Shown one piece after another: positions 18,207-27,930 of a stretch of 64,000 nucleotides of DNA. A model generated the notes under the pieces. That model was not told the origin of the DNA. It did no database searches and saw nothing but the letters and a program-made list of their open reading frames with translations. The translations under genes were made by a program, and so were the position numbers. How positions within the stretch are numbered: position 1 is the first letter of the stretch; every line of letters begins with the position of its first letter. Source of the DNA: Helicobacter sp. 11S03491-1 (GTDB lineage: Bacteria > Campylobacterota > Campylobacteria > Campylobacterales > Helicobacteraceae); the NCBI RefSeq assembly GCF_002272835.1, contig NZ_MLAO01000004.1, positions 62,001-126,000 on the forward strand. The letters run 5' to 3'.

Positions 18207-19031
18207 TTAGTTATCAAAATTTTCAAATTTTATTTGGATACCGCTCTTTATTATAGCAGGATTCTGCAGGTCTGTTACCATCATAAAACTTATCCCATTC
18301 AAAAGACTAAAAGTAATTTTATTAGTTGTTGTTGCTTGAGAAATAAGATTAATAATCTGCAAGTTTTTATCATAAAGCACAATTCTGGGACGCCAATAAG
18401 GCGTTTTTGACGTGATTGTAATGTTTCCTTGCCCTTGTGTGCTAAACCAATATTCCCCACTTACTTCTGTAATATCTAAAATATCTGAAGGCGCAATATC
18501 TCTGGCATTAGCAAGCTTAGGTTCATTTAATTCAACATCATATTCCCAATTTGTGATAGAGTTTCTTTTAATATCCATAAAAAGATACCCGCGCTTACTT
18601 AATTCAGCAATAATAATTGAAGGATCTAGGGCATGTTCAGTAGAAAAGCTAAAAGTTATCTTCGCAATTCCATCAAGATATTCTGCTTGAGAGACAGCAA
18701 AATATGAATAACCCATGGAAGAAAGAGCGCTATTGATACTCCTAGCCAAAAAAATAGGGGTTGTTTGAGATACAAAGGTGATATTCAAATCACTTGGCTT
18801 ATCAAATTTTAAAATCAACAATCCATTATCTTTAAGTGTGCTAACAAGCTTGTTGATATTGATTCTCCCATCAGAATAAAAACTATCCTTATCTTTAAAA
18901 ATTCGTTTAATAAAATTTTCATTGATACTATAAGCTTGAGTGCCAATAAGATTGCGTACTTTATCATCTAAAGCATCGCCATATAAAAAACTTATCCACA
19001 AAACAAAACAAAAAAATATTTTTTTAATCAT
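18207..19031 (-). CDS. Periplasmic/secreted protein of unknown function
   Basis: Not recognised as a named family. 274 aa with a clear signal peptide (MIKKIFFCFVLWISFLYGDA, cleavage about residue 19-20) and a soluble, beta-rich remainder. Two similar-looking modules, SDLNITFVSQTTPIFLARSI and VSGEYWFSTQGQGNITITSK, suggest small beta domains. Only one membrane segment (the signal) is present. It overlaps the upstream RodZ-like gene by 8 bp and sits just above the aminotransferase (10-bp gap), so the three are likely one operon. The pairing with a RodZ-like protein suggests a role in the envelope, by inference only. Confidence 0.8.
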   Translation of the reverse strand: MIKKIFFCFVLWISFLYGDALDDKVRNLIGTQAYSINENFIKRIFKDKDSFYSDGRININKLVSTLKDNGLLILKFDKPSDLNITFVSQTTPIFLARSINSALSSMGYSYFAVSQAEYLDGIAKITFSFSTEHALDPSIIIAELSKRGYLFMDIKRNSITNWEYDVELNEPKLANARDIAPSDILDITEVSGEYWFSTQGQGNITITSKTPYWRPRIVLYDKNLQIINLISQATTTNKITFSLLNGISFMMVTDLQNPAIIKSGIQIKFENFDN

Positions 19032-19959
19032 TGATTTCTTGACCTGTCAATTTTAAGTATTGAGAATATTTAATCTGCTTTATCCCGTCTTTTGAAGTAT
19101 ATAAAAATCTCATTGGATAGGAGTTGTGATATGCTGTTGTTTTATCATCAAGTTGCATCGAAAATTCTCCATGCCCAAAAGATATAACCAATTTATCACT
19201 TGTAATTTTAATGCCATAAGTGCCCTCAATAATTTTTTGATATTTTTGATTATTTTGTAGATCGATTACCTCAATCCAAAGACTTTTATCAGAACCAATA
19301 ATAATCTCATCGCCCATAGAAGATTCTTGTGATTTCAAATCAGAAGCTTCAGGAGGTATAGAAATTTCTGAAGAGGGCACCTTTTGCGCTGATTTTTCCG
19401 ATTCATGATCACTTGCTTGTTGGGTTTGCTCTGATTGTGCTTGTGTCAAAGCTTCTTCTTGCTGATTATTCTGAAGATTTGGAGGGCTTGAGGGAGTTAT
19501 ATTTGTAGTTTTTTGATGAATGCTTGTATTCCCGGGAGAATTTGAAAATATATTTTTATAAACAAAATACCCTCCCAGAATAATTACCACAATAATCAAA
19601 GAAATATAAAATCTTTTTTTAGAAATTAATTGTTTCTTTCTTTCTGCAATCAAATCATCTATTGGCTTTTGAGTATCCAAATCAAGATTATTAAGGGGGT
19701 GTTCAACAGGGTGTGGTATCCCAATATTTTGACGCTCTTCTAATTGAGTAAATACATTCTCATCATATTCTTTAAGCCACTCACTCAAATCTACTTTATA
19801 TTCCCTCTCCAAAATCTTTAAAAATCCCACAACCCTAACTCGTTGGAGATTTGAAAATCTCTTTTGAAGTATATCTTCTAATTTGCTTGCAGAAATTTTT
19901 GTTGTTTTTTGAATTTCTTTAATGCCAATTTTTTTAAGTATTTCTATTGCTTCTTCCAT
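19024..19959 (-). CDS. RodZ-like single-pass membrane protein
   Basis: The cytoplasmic N-terminus looks like a degenerate helix-turn-helix (about 1-70, with EIQKTTKISASKLEDI as the putative recognition part). Next come a linker, a Lys/Arg-flanked transmembrane helix (about 117-137), a low-complexity Gln/Ser/Pro-rich periplasmic spacer (about 140-215), and a C-terminal beta domain with SLWIEVIDLQNNQKYQKIIE and TSKDGIKQIKYSQY. This order (HTH, TM, disordered spacer, DUF4115-like beta domain) is that of RodZ, which links MreB to the cell-wall elongation machinery. Similarity is architectural, so the assignment is tentative. It follows rlmB with 1 bp between. Confidence 0.72.
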   Translation of the reverse strand: MEEAIEILKKIGIKEIQKTTKISASKLEDILQKRFSNLQRVRVVGFLKILEREYKVDLSEWLKEYDENVFTQLEERQNIGIPHPVEHPLNNLDLDTQKPIDDLIAERKKQLISKKRFYISLIIVVIILGGYFVYKNIFSNSPGNTSIHQKTTNITPSSPPNLQNNQQEEALTQAQSEQTQQASDHESEKSAQKVPSSEISIPPEASDLKSQESSMGDEIIIGSDKSLWIEVIDLQNNQKYQKIIEGTYGIKITSDKLVISFGHGEFSMQLDDKTTAYHNSYPMRFLYTSKDGIKQIKYSQYLKLTGQEIND

Positions 19960-19960
19960 A

Positions 19961-20635
19961 TCAACACATCCTATTTATTAAAATACCCGCTGCAACACTT
20001 ACATTTAGTGAATTAAAATCTGTTTTTATTTTAATAGATATTATTTTATCAAGTTTTGACAAAATTTTCTTACTCAATCCTTCTGCCTCACTTCCCAAAA
20101 ATAATGCCCACCTCTGTTTTGTAGAAATATTTTTTACATCTTCACCATCTACACAAGCGCCATAGCAATAGATGCCTTCATTTTTGAACTCATGAACAAT
20201 ATCTAAAGTGTTTTTGTGAATACAAAAAGGCACATCCAACATTGCACCCACACTTGATCGTAAAATTCCCTCATAAGAAATATTTCCCAAAACGCTCAAA
20301 ACAATGCCCTCTATTCCCAAACAATACGCGCTTCTAAAAATTGCTCCTATATTGCCTACATCACTAACTCCACAAAGCACCAAAAGTTTATTATATTTTT
20401 TTATATCTTTAAACAATATAGGTTCAGGAGGAGTGATTTTTGCCAAAAAACCTTGGTGATTCCCCCCTCTTGCCATTGCTTGAGCTTTTTTAAAATCAAG
20501 ACGTAATATAGGATGTTTTTTAGCCAATAAAGAAAAAAGTTTGGAGTCAATTTCTTTAGGAAGATAAATTTCTTCAATCTTTTGAGGATGATGCTGTGCA
20601 AGATATAAAATTACTTGCTTGCCATAAACAATCAT
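19961..20635 (-). CDS. rlmB: TrmH/SpoU-family RNA 2'-O-methyltransferase (RlmB-like)
   Basis: Methylates a ribose 2'-OH in rRNA (G2251 of 23S rRNA in E. coli RlmB) using SAM bound in a trefoil knot. The three SpoU motifs are present: NIGAIFRSAYCLGI (motif 1), ALFLGSEAEGLS (motif 2) and SLNVSVAAGILI (motif 3). The N-terminal substrate domain is short but ends with the RGGNHQGFLAKI segment typical of RlmB. At 224 aa it is normal for Helicobacter. The start overlaps the rsmI stop by one base. The rpmE-rsmI-rlmB order is conserved in the genus. Confidence 0.9.
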   Translation of the reverse strand: MIVYGKQVILYLAQHHPQKIEEIYLPKEIDSKLFSLLAKKHPILRLDFKKAQAMARGGNHQGFLAKITPPEPILFKDIKKYNKLLVLCGVSDVGNIGAIFRSAYCLGIEGIVLSVLGNISYEGILRSSVGAMLDVPFCIHKNTLDIVHEFKNEGIYCYGACVDGEDVKNISTKQRWALFLGSEAEGLSKKILSKLDKIISIKIKTDFNSLNVSVAAGILINRMC

Positions 20636-21495
20636 TAGAGATACTCTCCATGACAGATTTTTTCATAAATTGTTTTTGCATCTGTATTTTGCAATTTTGA
20701 AAGAAGTTTGGCTTTGATTTTAGGGGGCAAATCCATTTGCAAGATCTGATTTGAAGACAAAGTAGCCTCTTTTGTCTTCCCACCTTCCAAAACCAGTACC
20801 CATTCCCCATTGGTATTAGATTGCCTGATTTGAGATAACACCTCAGAACTTTTGCCAACAAAAAATTTTTGATGTATTTTTGTCATTTCTTTAATAGCAA
20901 AAAGCTTAATTTCAGGGGCAAGCAATACAATATCTTCCAGAGATTCCAGAATTCTATGGGGACTCTCATAGACGACAATAGAAATATTTTGCTCAAAACT
21001 CCCTATAGTCTGCAAAAAATTATCAATCCTTTGTTGCCTATCTTTTTGTTTGTGAGGCAAAAATCCTGCAAATAAAAATCCATCGCTCACAAACCCGCAA
21101 AAACAATAGGCATTTACACCTGCACTGCAACCGGGCAAAACATCATAATCTATGCCATTTTTTAAAGCATAAGCAACCAAAATCGCTCCAGGATCGCTCA
21201 CACAAGGCATTCCGGCATCACTCATAAAAGCAATGTGGTGTTCATGAAAAAAATCTACCTCAATAGAATTTAAAAAATCTTCTTGATTGTGGGAATGAAA
21301 GGAAATAAATTGCTTCTGATTAAAAATACCATGAAAATATTGTTGTGCGATTGGATTTTTACCCAAAAGCTTAATGAGTTTCTTAGAAACCCTGACATCT
21401 TCACACATCACTACATCTGCATTAGCCAATACTTCCAAACTTCTCAGAGTTATATCGGCTAAATTACCAATAGGAGTGGGCAAAAAAGTCAGCAC
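20635..21495 (-). CDS. rsmI: 16S rRNA (cytidine-1402-2'-O)-methyltransferase
   Basis: Tetrapyrrole-methylase-fold enzyme that 2'-O-methylates C1402 in the ribosomal P site. It begins with TPIGNLADITLRSLEVL and CEDVRVSKKLI, both RsmI signatures, then has SDAGMPCVSDPGAILV (SAM loop), LPGCSAGVNAYCFCGF and YESPHRILESL. 286 aa. Tightly linked to rlmB (1-base overlap) and 4 bp downstream of rpmE, forming a small ribosome operon. Confidence 0.95.
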   Translation of the reverse strand: MLTFLPTPIGNLADITLRSLEVLANADVVMCEDVRVSKKLIKLLGKNPIAQQYFHGIFNQKQFISFHSHNQEDFLNSIEVDFFHEHHIAFMSDAGMPCVSDPGAILVAYALKNGIDYDVLPGCSAGVNAYCFCGFVSDGFLFAGFLPHKQKDRQQRIDNFLQTIGSFEQNISIVVYESPHRILESLEDIVLLAPEIKLFAIKEMTKIHQKFFVGKSSEVLSQIRQSNTNGEWVLVLEGGKTKEATLSSNQILQMDLPPKIKAKLLSKLQNTDAKTIYEKICHGEYL

Positions 21496-21499
21496 GGCA

Positions 21500-21703
21500 T
21501 TATTTTAAATTATATTTTTGTTTAAATTTCTCAACTCTACCGGCTGCATCAGCTATCTTATCGCTACCGGTATAAAATGGATGACAAAAGCTTGATATAT
21601 CAATTCTTAATTCACTCTTTGTACTCAAAACCTCAATTTCTTTCCCGCTTGTAACACAAGTAACCTTACAAGGGACATATTCCGGATGAATGCCTTTTTT
21701 CAT
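21500..21703 (-). CDS. rpmE: 50S ribosomal protein L31
   Basis: 67-residue L31 with MKKGIHPEY at the start and CHPFYTGS plus [14 protein letters not shown] at the end. Of the four zinc cysteines of the C+ form (16, 18, 37, 40 in E. coli), only Cys16 and Cys40 remain, with an extra Cys12, so this is a zinc-free-type L31. First gene of the rpmE-rsmI-rlmB group. Confidence 0.96.
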   Translation of the reverse strand: MKKGIHPEYVPCKVTCVTSGKEIEVLSTKSELRIDISSFCHPFYTGSDKIADAAGRVEKFKQKYNLK

Positions 21704-21794
21704 AGTATTCCTTATATCTTAAGATGATAACCTATAATTATAGCCCCAATATACTTAGAATTTATTAAAAATCACAAATCGATCTTGCTTTTGC

Positions 21795-23384
21795 CTATTG
21801 CACACAATTTATCCTTGAATGCAACAACTCTTGGGTATAATGATTTTTAGGTTTCTTAAAAATAGCTTTTACATCTCCATACTCCACTGCCTTTCCTTCT
21901 TTTAATACCATTACCTTATCACACATTGCTTCAATAACATCCAAATCATGGCTGATAAATAGATAACTTAATCCAAATTCCTTCTGTAAATTTAAAAGCA
22001 GATCAATCACTATTTTTTGCATACTTTTATCTAACGCAGAAGTAGGTTCATCTAAAATAATTACTTTTGGTTTTAAAGCAATAGCCCTGGCAATAGCTAC
22101 TCTTTGTCTTTGTCCGCCGCTGAGCTGATGGGGATAACTATAGATATATTCATACCCAAGCCCTACTGACTCTAAGATTTGTGTTATGATTTGAATATAG
22201 TTTTGATTTTTTTGATAATCCAATCTTAAAGCCTCAAAAATGATATCATAAGTCCTCATTCTGGGATTAAGCGAAGCATAGGGATCTTGAAAAACAATTT
22301 GTAAATTTTTTCTATACGTTCTTAAGGTTTTTTTATTCAAATTGTCAATACGCTTATTTAAGAGATATTCCTCGCCTCTACTTTTTATCAATCTCAAAAT
22401 ACCCATTGCCAAGCTGCTTTTGCCACTTCCTGACTCTCCTACTATCCCCAAAGTCTCTCTTTGATAAAGGCTAAAGTTAATATTTGAGAGGATTTGGTTT
22501 TGAGTTTGTTTGAAAAGAAACTTTTTTTGTGCGTAACTGATAGCAAAATTCCTAATCTCAAGCACTTTTTCATTTGTGGGTAAAATCAATTTTTTAGGTA
22601 ATTTTAAAGCATCTAAAAGATTTTTTGTATAAGGATTTTTGGGATTAGAAAAAACTTCTTCCACACTCCCTTCTTCGCAAATCATTCCCTCTTTGGCTAC
22701 ATAAATTCTATCAACAAACCTTTTTATCACCCCCAAATCATGACTAATCAATAAAATTGCCATATTATTTTGAATACTCAATTGATATAAAAGTTCTAAA
22801 ATTTGTTTTTGAATCCTAGCATCAAGGGCAGTTGTAGGCTCATCACAAATCAACAACTTAGGTTTATTAATCACACCCATTCCAATAGCTACTCTTTGTC
22901 TTTGTCCGCCGCTGAGTTCATAAGGATATCGATTTTTAAGTTCAGGATGAAGCCCTACTTGAAAAAATATATCATCAAGTTTTTTATACATTTCTTTTTT
23001 GCTCAAATACCGGCAATGTAAGATCAAGGATTCTAAGATTTGTTTCCCTACTTTTTGTAAAGGATTCAGACTGGATAAAGGCTCTTGGGCAACATAAGCG
23101 ATTTCTTTACCTCTGATTTTTCTCATGGATTTTTCACTATAAGAAAATAGATTTTTTTGATTAAACTCGATGCTACCTTTTTGAGGAACTACTTGAGGAT
23201 AAAGTCTTAAAATCATATTCGAAATCAAGCTTTTGCCACTCCCTGACTCTCCTACTAACCCCACTCTTTGTCCTTCATAAATTCTCAAACTAACCCCACT
23301 GAGTTTGAAGCCTCCTTCAAATCCACACTCAAGGTTTTTGATATGAAGCAAACATTCTTTATGCGTTGGATGAATCAAAGGCAT
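21795..23384 (-). CDS. Peptide-type ABC transporter, fused tandem ATPase (DppDF/YejF-like)
   Basis: Energises uptake of peptides or a similar solute. Two complete nucleotide-binding domains are fused in 529 aa. The first has Walker A GESGSGKS (45-52), signature LSGGQRQRVAIG and Walker B LLICDEPTTALD. The second has GESGSGKSSLA (about 315), LSGGQRQRVAIARA and VIILDEPTSALD. Each ends with the OppD/F-type extension (KNPYTKNLLDAL; KNHYTQELLHS). The start overlaps the permease gene by 26 bp. No solute-binding protein or second permease is next to it, so the complete importer must recruit parts encoded elsewhere. From memory, H. pylori has a similar pair. Confidence 0.92.
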   Translation of the reverse strand: MPLIHPTHKECLLHIKNLECGFEGGFKLSGVSLRIYEGQRVGLVGESGSGKSLISNMILRLYPQVVPQKGSIEFNQKNLFSYSEKSMRKIRGKEIAYVAQEPLSSLNPLQKVGKQILESLILHCRYLSKKEMYKKLDDIFFQVGLHPELKNRYPYELSGGQRQRVAIGMGVINKPKLLICDEPTTALDARIQKQILELLYQLSIQNNMAILLISHDLGVIKRFVDRIYVAKEGMICEEGSVEEVFSNPKNPYTKNLLDALKLPKKLILPTNEKVLEIRNFAISYAQKKFLFKQTQNQILSNINFSLYQRETLGIVGESGSGKSSLAMGILRLIKSRGEEYLLNKRIDNLNKKTLRTYRKNLQIVFQDPYASLNPRMRTYDIIFEALRLDYQKNQNYIQIITQILESVGLGYEYIYSYPHQLSGGQRQRVAIARAIALKPKVIILDEPTSALDKSMQKIVIDLLLNLQKEFGLSYLFISHDLDVIEAMCDKVMVLKEGKAVEYGDVKAIFKKPKNHYTQELLHSRINCVQ

Positions 23385-24390
23385 CTCGCACTCCCTCTCC
23401 TATAAAAACAAGCACTGAAAGTAGCACAGCTATAGCTACAAATCCTACAATAGCCAAATGAGGAGAAGTAAGGTTGTTTTTCCCCTGACTTAAAAGCTCA
23501 CCCAAAGAAGCACTCCCTACAGGCATTCCAAACCCTAAAAAATCAAGACTTACAAGCGTGGCAATGCTACCGGCCATGATAAAGGGAATATAAGTAATAG
23601 TCGCTACAAGCCCATTAGGCAAAATATGATAAAAAATAATTCTCCCATCACTCACCCCCAATGCCCTGGAAGCCTTTACATAATCCATGTTCCTTCCCCT
23701 CAAAAATTCTGCACGCACCACCCCCACTAGTCCCATCCAGCTAAATGCCAATGTCAAAGCCAAAATCCACCAAAAATTTGGCGCCAAAAAGCTTGAGATA
23801 ATAATAATCAAGAAAAGCACAGGTATCCCACTCCAAATCTCTACAAATCTTTGTCCCAATAAATCCAATATCCCCCCATAATACCCTTGTAAAGCCCCTA
23901 CACTTACACCAATAACCACACTAAAAATACTTAAAATAAGCCCAAATATAATCGAAATACGGTAGCCATAGATTAATCTTGCCCCTACATCTCTAGCTTG
24001 ATCATCCGTGCCTAACCAATGTTTGCCGGAAGGGCTTGTTGGAGCAGGAGAACCTAAATCCATCACAATCGTATCATAGCTATAGGGGATAGGAGGATAG
24101 ATTACAAAAGCATTTTTGAGAAGTATATTTTTTACATAAGGATCGTTATAATTTGCCTCTGTGTCAAAATCTCCTCCAAAAACCTTTTCCGGATAACTTA
24201 GAAATATCGGAAAATATGCTTTTGAATCTTTGTAAATAAACAAAGGTTTATCATTGGCAATAAATTCTGCACCCATTGAGACGACAAATAAAATAACAAA
24301 AATCCACAAAGAATAAAATGCTCTTTTGTTAGAACAAAACACCCTCCAGCGCAAAGACATTAATGAAGAATCTAAAGACAAAAAAGACAT
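23359..24390 (-). CDS. ABC transporter permease (OppC/DppC/YejE-like)
   Basis: Inner-membrane channel subunit of a peptide-type importer. 343 aa: an N-terminal TM (about 26-46), a large periplasmic insert containing VMDLGSPAPTSPSGKHWLGTDDQARDV (the OppC-family GTDxxGRD element), then five TMs. The EAA loop to the ATPase reads YVKASRALGVSDGRIIFYHILPNGL. Translationally coupled to the fused ATPase downstream. The periplasmic insert before the GTD motif is longer than in DppC and resembles YejE. Confidence 0.92.
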   Translation of the reverse strand: MSFLSLDSSLMSLRWRVFCSNKRAFYSLWIFVILFVVSMGAEFIANDKPLFIYKDSKAYFPIFLSYPEKVFGGDFDTEANYNDPYVKNILLKNAFVIYPPIPYSYDTIVMDLGSPAPTSPSGKHWLGTDDQARDVGARLIYGYRISIIFGLILSIFSVVIGVSVGALQGYYGGILDLLGQRFVEIWSGIPVLFLIIIISSFLAPNFWWILALTLAFSWMGLVGVVRAEFLRGRNMDYVKASRALGVSDGRIIFYHILPNGLVATITYIPFIMAGSIATLVSLDFLGFGMPVGSASLGELLSQGKNNLTSPHLAIVGFVAIAVLLSVLVFIGEGVRDAFDSSNA

Positions 24391-24548
24391 TCAATCCCTT
24401 CTTTTATCCCTAATTTGATTACCTTATGACTTTCAAATATCAAGGGAAGTTTTTCCTAAAATTCTACAAAAAAATAATAAATTCTACCTCCCTGTATGCT
24501 TTTTTGGAATTTCCCCTCCTTTTTGCAGACAAATTTCAGATCAAGGAT

Positions 24549-26810
24549 TTAAAATCTCGTTGCCAACGTAATAAAATAACGTCTACCCTCAAATGTATTG
24601 CTATATAAATTAATGAGGGAATCTTTATCTTTCTTTGAAAAAGAACGGTAATCAACAAAATTTTGATTCAGCAAGTTTTGGATACCAAAGGCAATACGAA
24701 AGTTTTTATTGATGGCATAATTCACCCCCAGATTGAAGACATAATAGGGCTTATACCAATTAGCAATATAACTTCCCCAATACTTGGTAATACCTGCTTC
24801 ATCGCTTCTGGGATTGCGGTATCGCTCGGATTTATATACCCCTTGCAAATATATGTCTGCTTTGCTCAATATATTATAACCCAATGTCAGATTGACCTGG
24901 TGGCTTGGAGTGTTAGTAACCGGTTTGCCTTTTTCTTTGCCGGTAAGTTGTTTGCTATCGGTGAAAGTATAATTTGCATTGAAGTGAAACCCATAAATAG
25001 GCTTGATTTCAAAAGTTACCTCTACCCCTTGTGTGTAAGCCTTATCAACATTAGTAAGCGTGCTACAAGTGGTTTTATCGCCTTTATCATGACCAACAAC
25101 AAAGGGATTGACACAATTAAGTTCATTTAAATTAACTGATTCGCGATTGATTTTTTCTTTGTAATCATTTCTAAAATAAGTTCCTGAAAGCCCTATATAA
25201 TCAAAATCAAATACCAATCCCCCCTCATAACCCCAAGAAGTCTCCGGCTTCAAATCAGGATTCCCGATAAAAGGTGCCCCACCTTGCGCGCCAAATCCAT
25301 AAGCTGAATTGGTTATTTCACTCACATAAGGTTGTCTATAAGATCCCGAAATCCCCCCTCGAATTTGTAGCCAAGAGAGTGGGTTGATCATCAAATACCC
25401 CCTCGGAGAAAAATCTGATCCAAACTGACTGTCATAAGTATATCTTCCTCCAAAGGTTAGTGTTACCATATCTGCAAAGATCGCCTCATCTTCTGCATAA
25501 ATAGCGACTTGATGTTTGAGTGTATTGATACCTTTTGGATTGTCGGCATAAATAATATGATTAGTATCCACAAGAGTAGTATCGGCTTTGTCTTTCTTTG
25601 AACCATCATGGCTCCAAGGATAAGGATTAGTTCCATAAGGGGCATCATGAAAGGTTTGTAGCCAATATTGCGCCCCAATAGTCAAAGTATCAGCAAACCA
25701 ACTATTTGTATAAGCCGGGATAGAAGCTTGAGATTGCAAAATCATATCATTCCCTTTGATATCCCTATTTTGGTGATTTGGATTTGTAGGTGAAATGACA
25801 TAAGGCACAACACGCCCTAAATTGGTCGTATTGTTGTATTGTAAGGTTGTTTTAGTTTTTCCCCAACTATAGCTTCCTAAGTGTGCAAGCACAGAATTAG
25901 TGCGCCAATTGATATAGAATTTTGGCGAAGAAGTAAAATCACCAAGTTGTTTCTTGCGATTATCATAATTCTGATAACCATTAGCAATATCAAGATAAAA
26001 ATAATTTGCTTCATCCATCTCATAAGCTACCCTTAGTCCAATATTATAAATATTACCTTCTGTGGGATTGCCAATATACCCGGGCTCAGCTGTATGAACT
26101 TGGTTATCAATACCGGTGTATTTAAAATTTATTCTTGATGGAGTCCGATAAGTATAGTTCCCTCGAAGCGCAATGGCAAGCTTATTTTTTATGATAGGTC
26201 CTGAAGTATAAAAATTCACTCCATAATAATCACTAAATTCAGTGCGCTCATTCACAGTGCCTTGAAATTCCAAAGCACTCTCCCATTCACTCATGTTAGG
26301 TTTTTTTAAAATGACATTGACTACCCCTCCAATAGCATCACTCCCATAAAGCGTGCTCATAGGTCCTCGGATTACTTCAATGCGATCAATTGCAACCCTG
26401 GGAGCCATAAATACATTCAATGCTTGCGCCCACCCATAATTTTGTGTCCCTACATCTCCGGCAACATTTTGACGCAAGCCATCTTGCAAAATCAATGTAT
26501 AAATTGCAGGCAAACCGCGTATAGAAATTTCATACCCTCCGGTTTTACCCCGTGTACTCCCAATATCTACACCGGGCATATTAAAAACTGCTTGGGCCAG
26601 ATCATGATAATCTACTTCTTGAAGGCTTTTTTCATCAACTACCGATATAGAGGCAGGGGCTTCTTTAATATCTTGAGCAAAACCTGTAGCAGATACAACT
26701 GATCTCTCAAGCGTATAGCTTTTTTCTGAACTTTCTTCTTTTATATCATCACCCAACATGAGCAAAGGAGATAAAATTATAGAACTTAAACAAAATGCTT
26801 TCTTAATCAT
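24549..26810 (-). CDS. TonB-dependent outer-membrane receptor (FrpB/CfrA-like)
   Basis: Outer-membrane gated channel for an iron complex, siderophore or heme. Signal peptide about 1-20; TonB box region TLERSVVSATG; plug domain with APASISVVDEKSLQ, MPGVDIGSTRGKTGGYEISIRG and IERIEVIRGPMSTLYG-type residues (about 40-165). The 22-stranded barrel runs to the terminal aromatic RRYFITLATRF, with a Phe last residue as required for BAM assembly. At 753 aa it is full length with no frameshift. A Fur box lies 36 bp upstream, indicating iron repression. The plug is closest in pattern to FrpB/CfrA proteins of the same order; the exact ligand is not determinable here. Confidence 0.93.
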   Translation of the reverse strand: MIKKAFCLSSIILSPLLMLGDDIKEESSEKSYTLERSVVSATGFAQDIKEAPASISVVDEKSLQEVDYHDLAQAVFNMPGVDIGSTRGKTGGYEISIRGLPAIYTLILQDGLRQNVAGDVGTQNYGWAQALNVFMAPRVAIDRIEVIRGPMSTLYGSDAIGGVVNVILKKPNMSEWESALEFQGTVNERTEFSDYYGVNFYTSGPIIKNKLAIALRGNYTYRTPSRINFKYTGIDNQVHTAEPGYIGNPTEGNIYNIGLRVAYEMDEANYFYLDIANGYQNYDNRKKQLGDFTSSPKFYINWRTNSVLAHLGSYSWGKTKTTLQYNNTTNLGRVVPYVISPTNPNHQNRDIKGNDMILQSQASIPAYTNSWFADTLTIGAQYWLQTFHDAPYGTNPYPWSHDGSKKDKADTTLVDTNHIIYADNPKGINTLKHQVAIYAEDEAIFADMVTLTFGGRYTYDSQFGSDFSPRGYLMINPLSWLQIRGGISGSYRQPYVSEITNSAYGFGAQGGAPFIGNPDLKPETSWGYEGGLVFDFDYIGLSGTYFRNDYKEKINRESVNLNELNCVNPFVVGHDKGDKTTCSTLTNVDKAYTQGVEVTFEIKPIYGFHFNANYTFTDSKQLTGKEKGKPVTNTPSHQVNLTLGYNILSKADIYLQGVYKSERYRNPRSDEAGITKYWGSYIANWYKPYYVFNLGVNYAINKNFRIAFGIQNLLNQNFVDYRSFSKKDKDSLINLYSNTFEGRRYFITLATRF

Positions 26811-26845
26811 CTTATGCCTTTCATATATTTATTTTTAAAATGATA

Positions 26846-26864
26846 TATTATGACAATCATTATT
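26846..26864 (-). promoter_or_regulatory. Fur box upstream of the TonB receptor
   Basis: On the coding strand AATAATGATTGTCATAATA, which matches the 19-bp Fur consensus GATAATGATAATCATTATC at 14 positions. Centred about 45 bp before the receptor start, overlapping where its promoter should be. A weaker similar sequence (TTAATGATTATTT) lies farther upstream around 26895-26907. Confidence 0.75.
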
Positions 26865-27087
26865 AATTTTTAATAAAATATTTTTTTAGCTATATTAATG
26901 ATTATTTCTATAAGAAATATTTTTAATTTTTATTTAATGCTATAAAATTATTTTTTGATGAAAGCAATAGGGATTTATAGTAGGATTTATAGATTTATAA
27001 GAATGGGTTTTATTATTTTGTTTGAGATAAAGTCTAATTTACCAAATACCAAACAAAAGGCATATTCAAGGTTATAAATACGATTTA

Positions 27088-27817
27088 ATGATTTTTATAA
27101 ATTTTTATCATTCTCCTATTTTAGAACTTCAAAATCACTCAGACAACCTATTATCAGATAAAGCAACAAGGTAAAGCTAATATTGAAACTCTTACTCTTT
27201 TTGATGGTGTCAAACTTCTTTGTGCCCAATATCATGGTCAATATGAGGATAATCCTATTATAAAAATAAGTGATAATTTTCTTTATATTATTTTTTGCTG
27301 TGAGGGGATTCATGATATTTCATTGGCAAAAGATAAGATGCCCAAAACCTTTCATCAAAATTCTTTGGGAACTTTGGGAATAGCAAATTTAAATATGAAA
27401 ATTCTAAACTCTCAAATGCCTTTGAGATTTCTTGAGAGTATTTCATTTTTAATTGAGCTTGATAGTGCCCATAAAGAAATCATCAAAATCCTCAAAAATA
27501 TCAATCTTTATGCTTTGAACGAAAAATCTTGCAGAAAATTCTCCATATCTTCAGACCAAAAATCTTGTATAAAGATTTTTCAAGAAATACGCACTCAAAA
27601 ATCTCCGGGAGTGGATTATTTGAGGATAAAATTTCTTGAGCTTATCTTGCAAATTGATCAATCTTCTTCAAACCTAACCCCATCTGATACAAAGCTGTCC
27701 GGAGTAATTAAGACAAAATCTTGTCTTAATTTTATGGCAATTTTATACAAAATGCTGTTTTTAGCCAAATTTTGCATGGAATCTAATTTTTATTCTACGT
27801 CGTATTTTGCAGATTAA
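27088..27817 (+). pseudogene. Decayed AraC/PchR-type transcriptional regulator
   Basis: An ATG at 27088 opens 28 codons (MIFINFYHSPILELQ...) that end at a stop at 27172. The adjacent frame is open from 27125 to 27817 without an ATG near its start and continues the same protein (FDGVKLLCAQYHGQYEDNP, SDNFLYIIFCCEG, GVDYLRIKFLELILQI). This sensor-domain pattern resembles PchR-like AraC regulators. The C-terminal DNA-binding domain is reduced to pieces (YKMLFLAKFCMESNFY joined directly to STSYFAD), as if the recognition helix were deleted. It lies divergent to the TonB receptor, where such regulators usually control siderophore receptors. The family assignment is inferred from sequence pattern. 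Confidence 0.6.
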
Positions 27818-27930
27818 ATATTTTATACAATATAATTCAAAACTCACTAATAATCCAAGAATAAAATTTTTCAGCTTCATTACTTTATAATAAATTTTTT
27901 ATTTATCAAATTTTACCCTTAAGGATTTTT

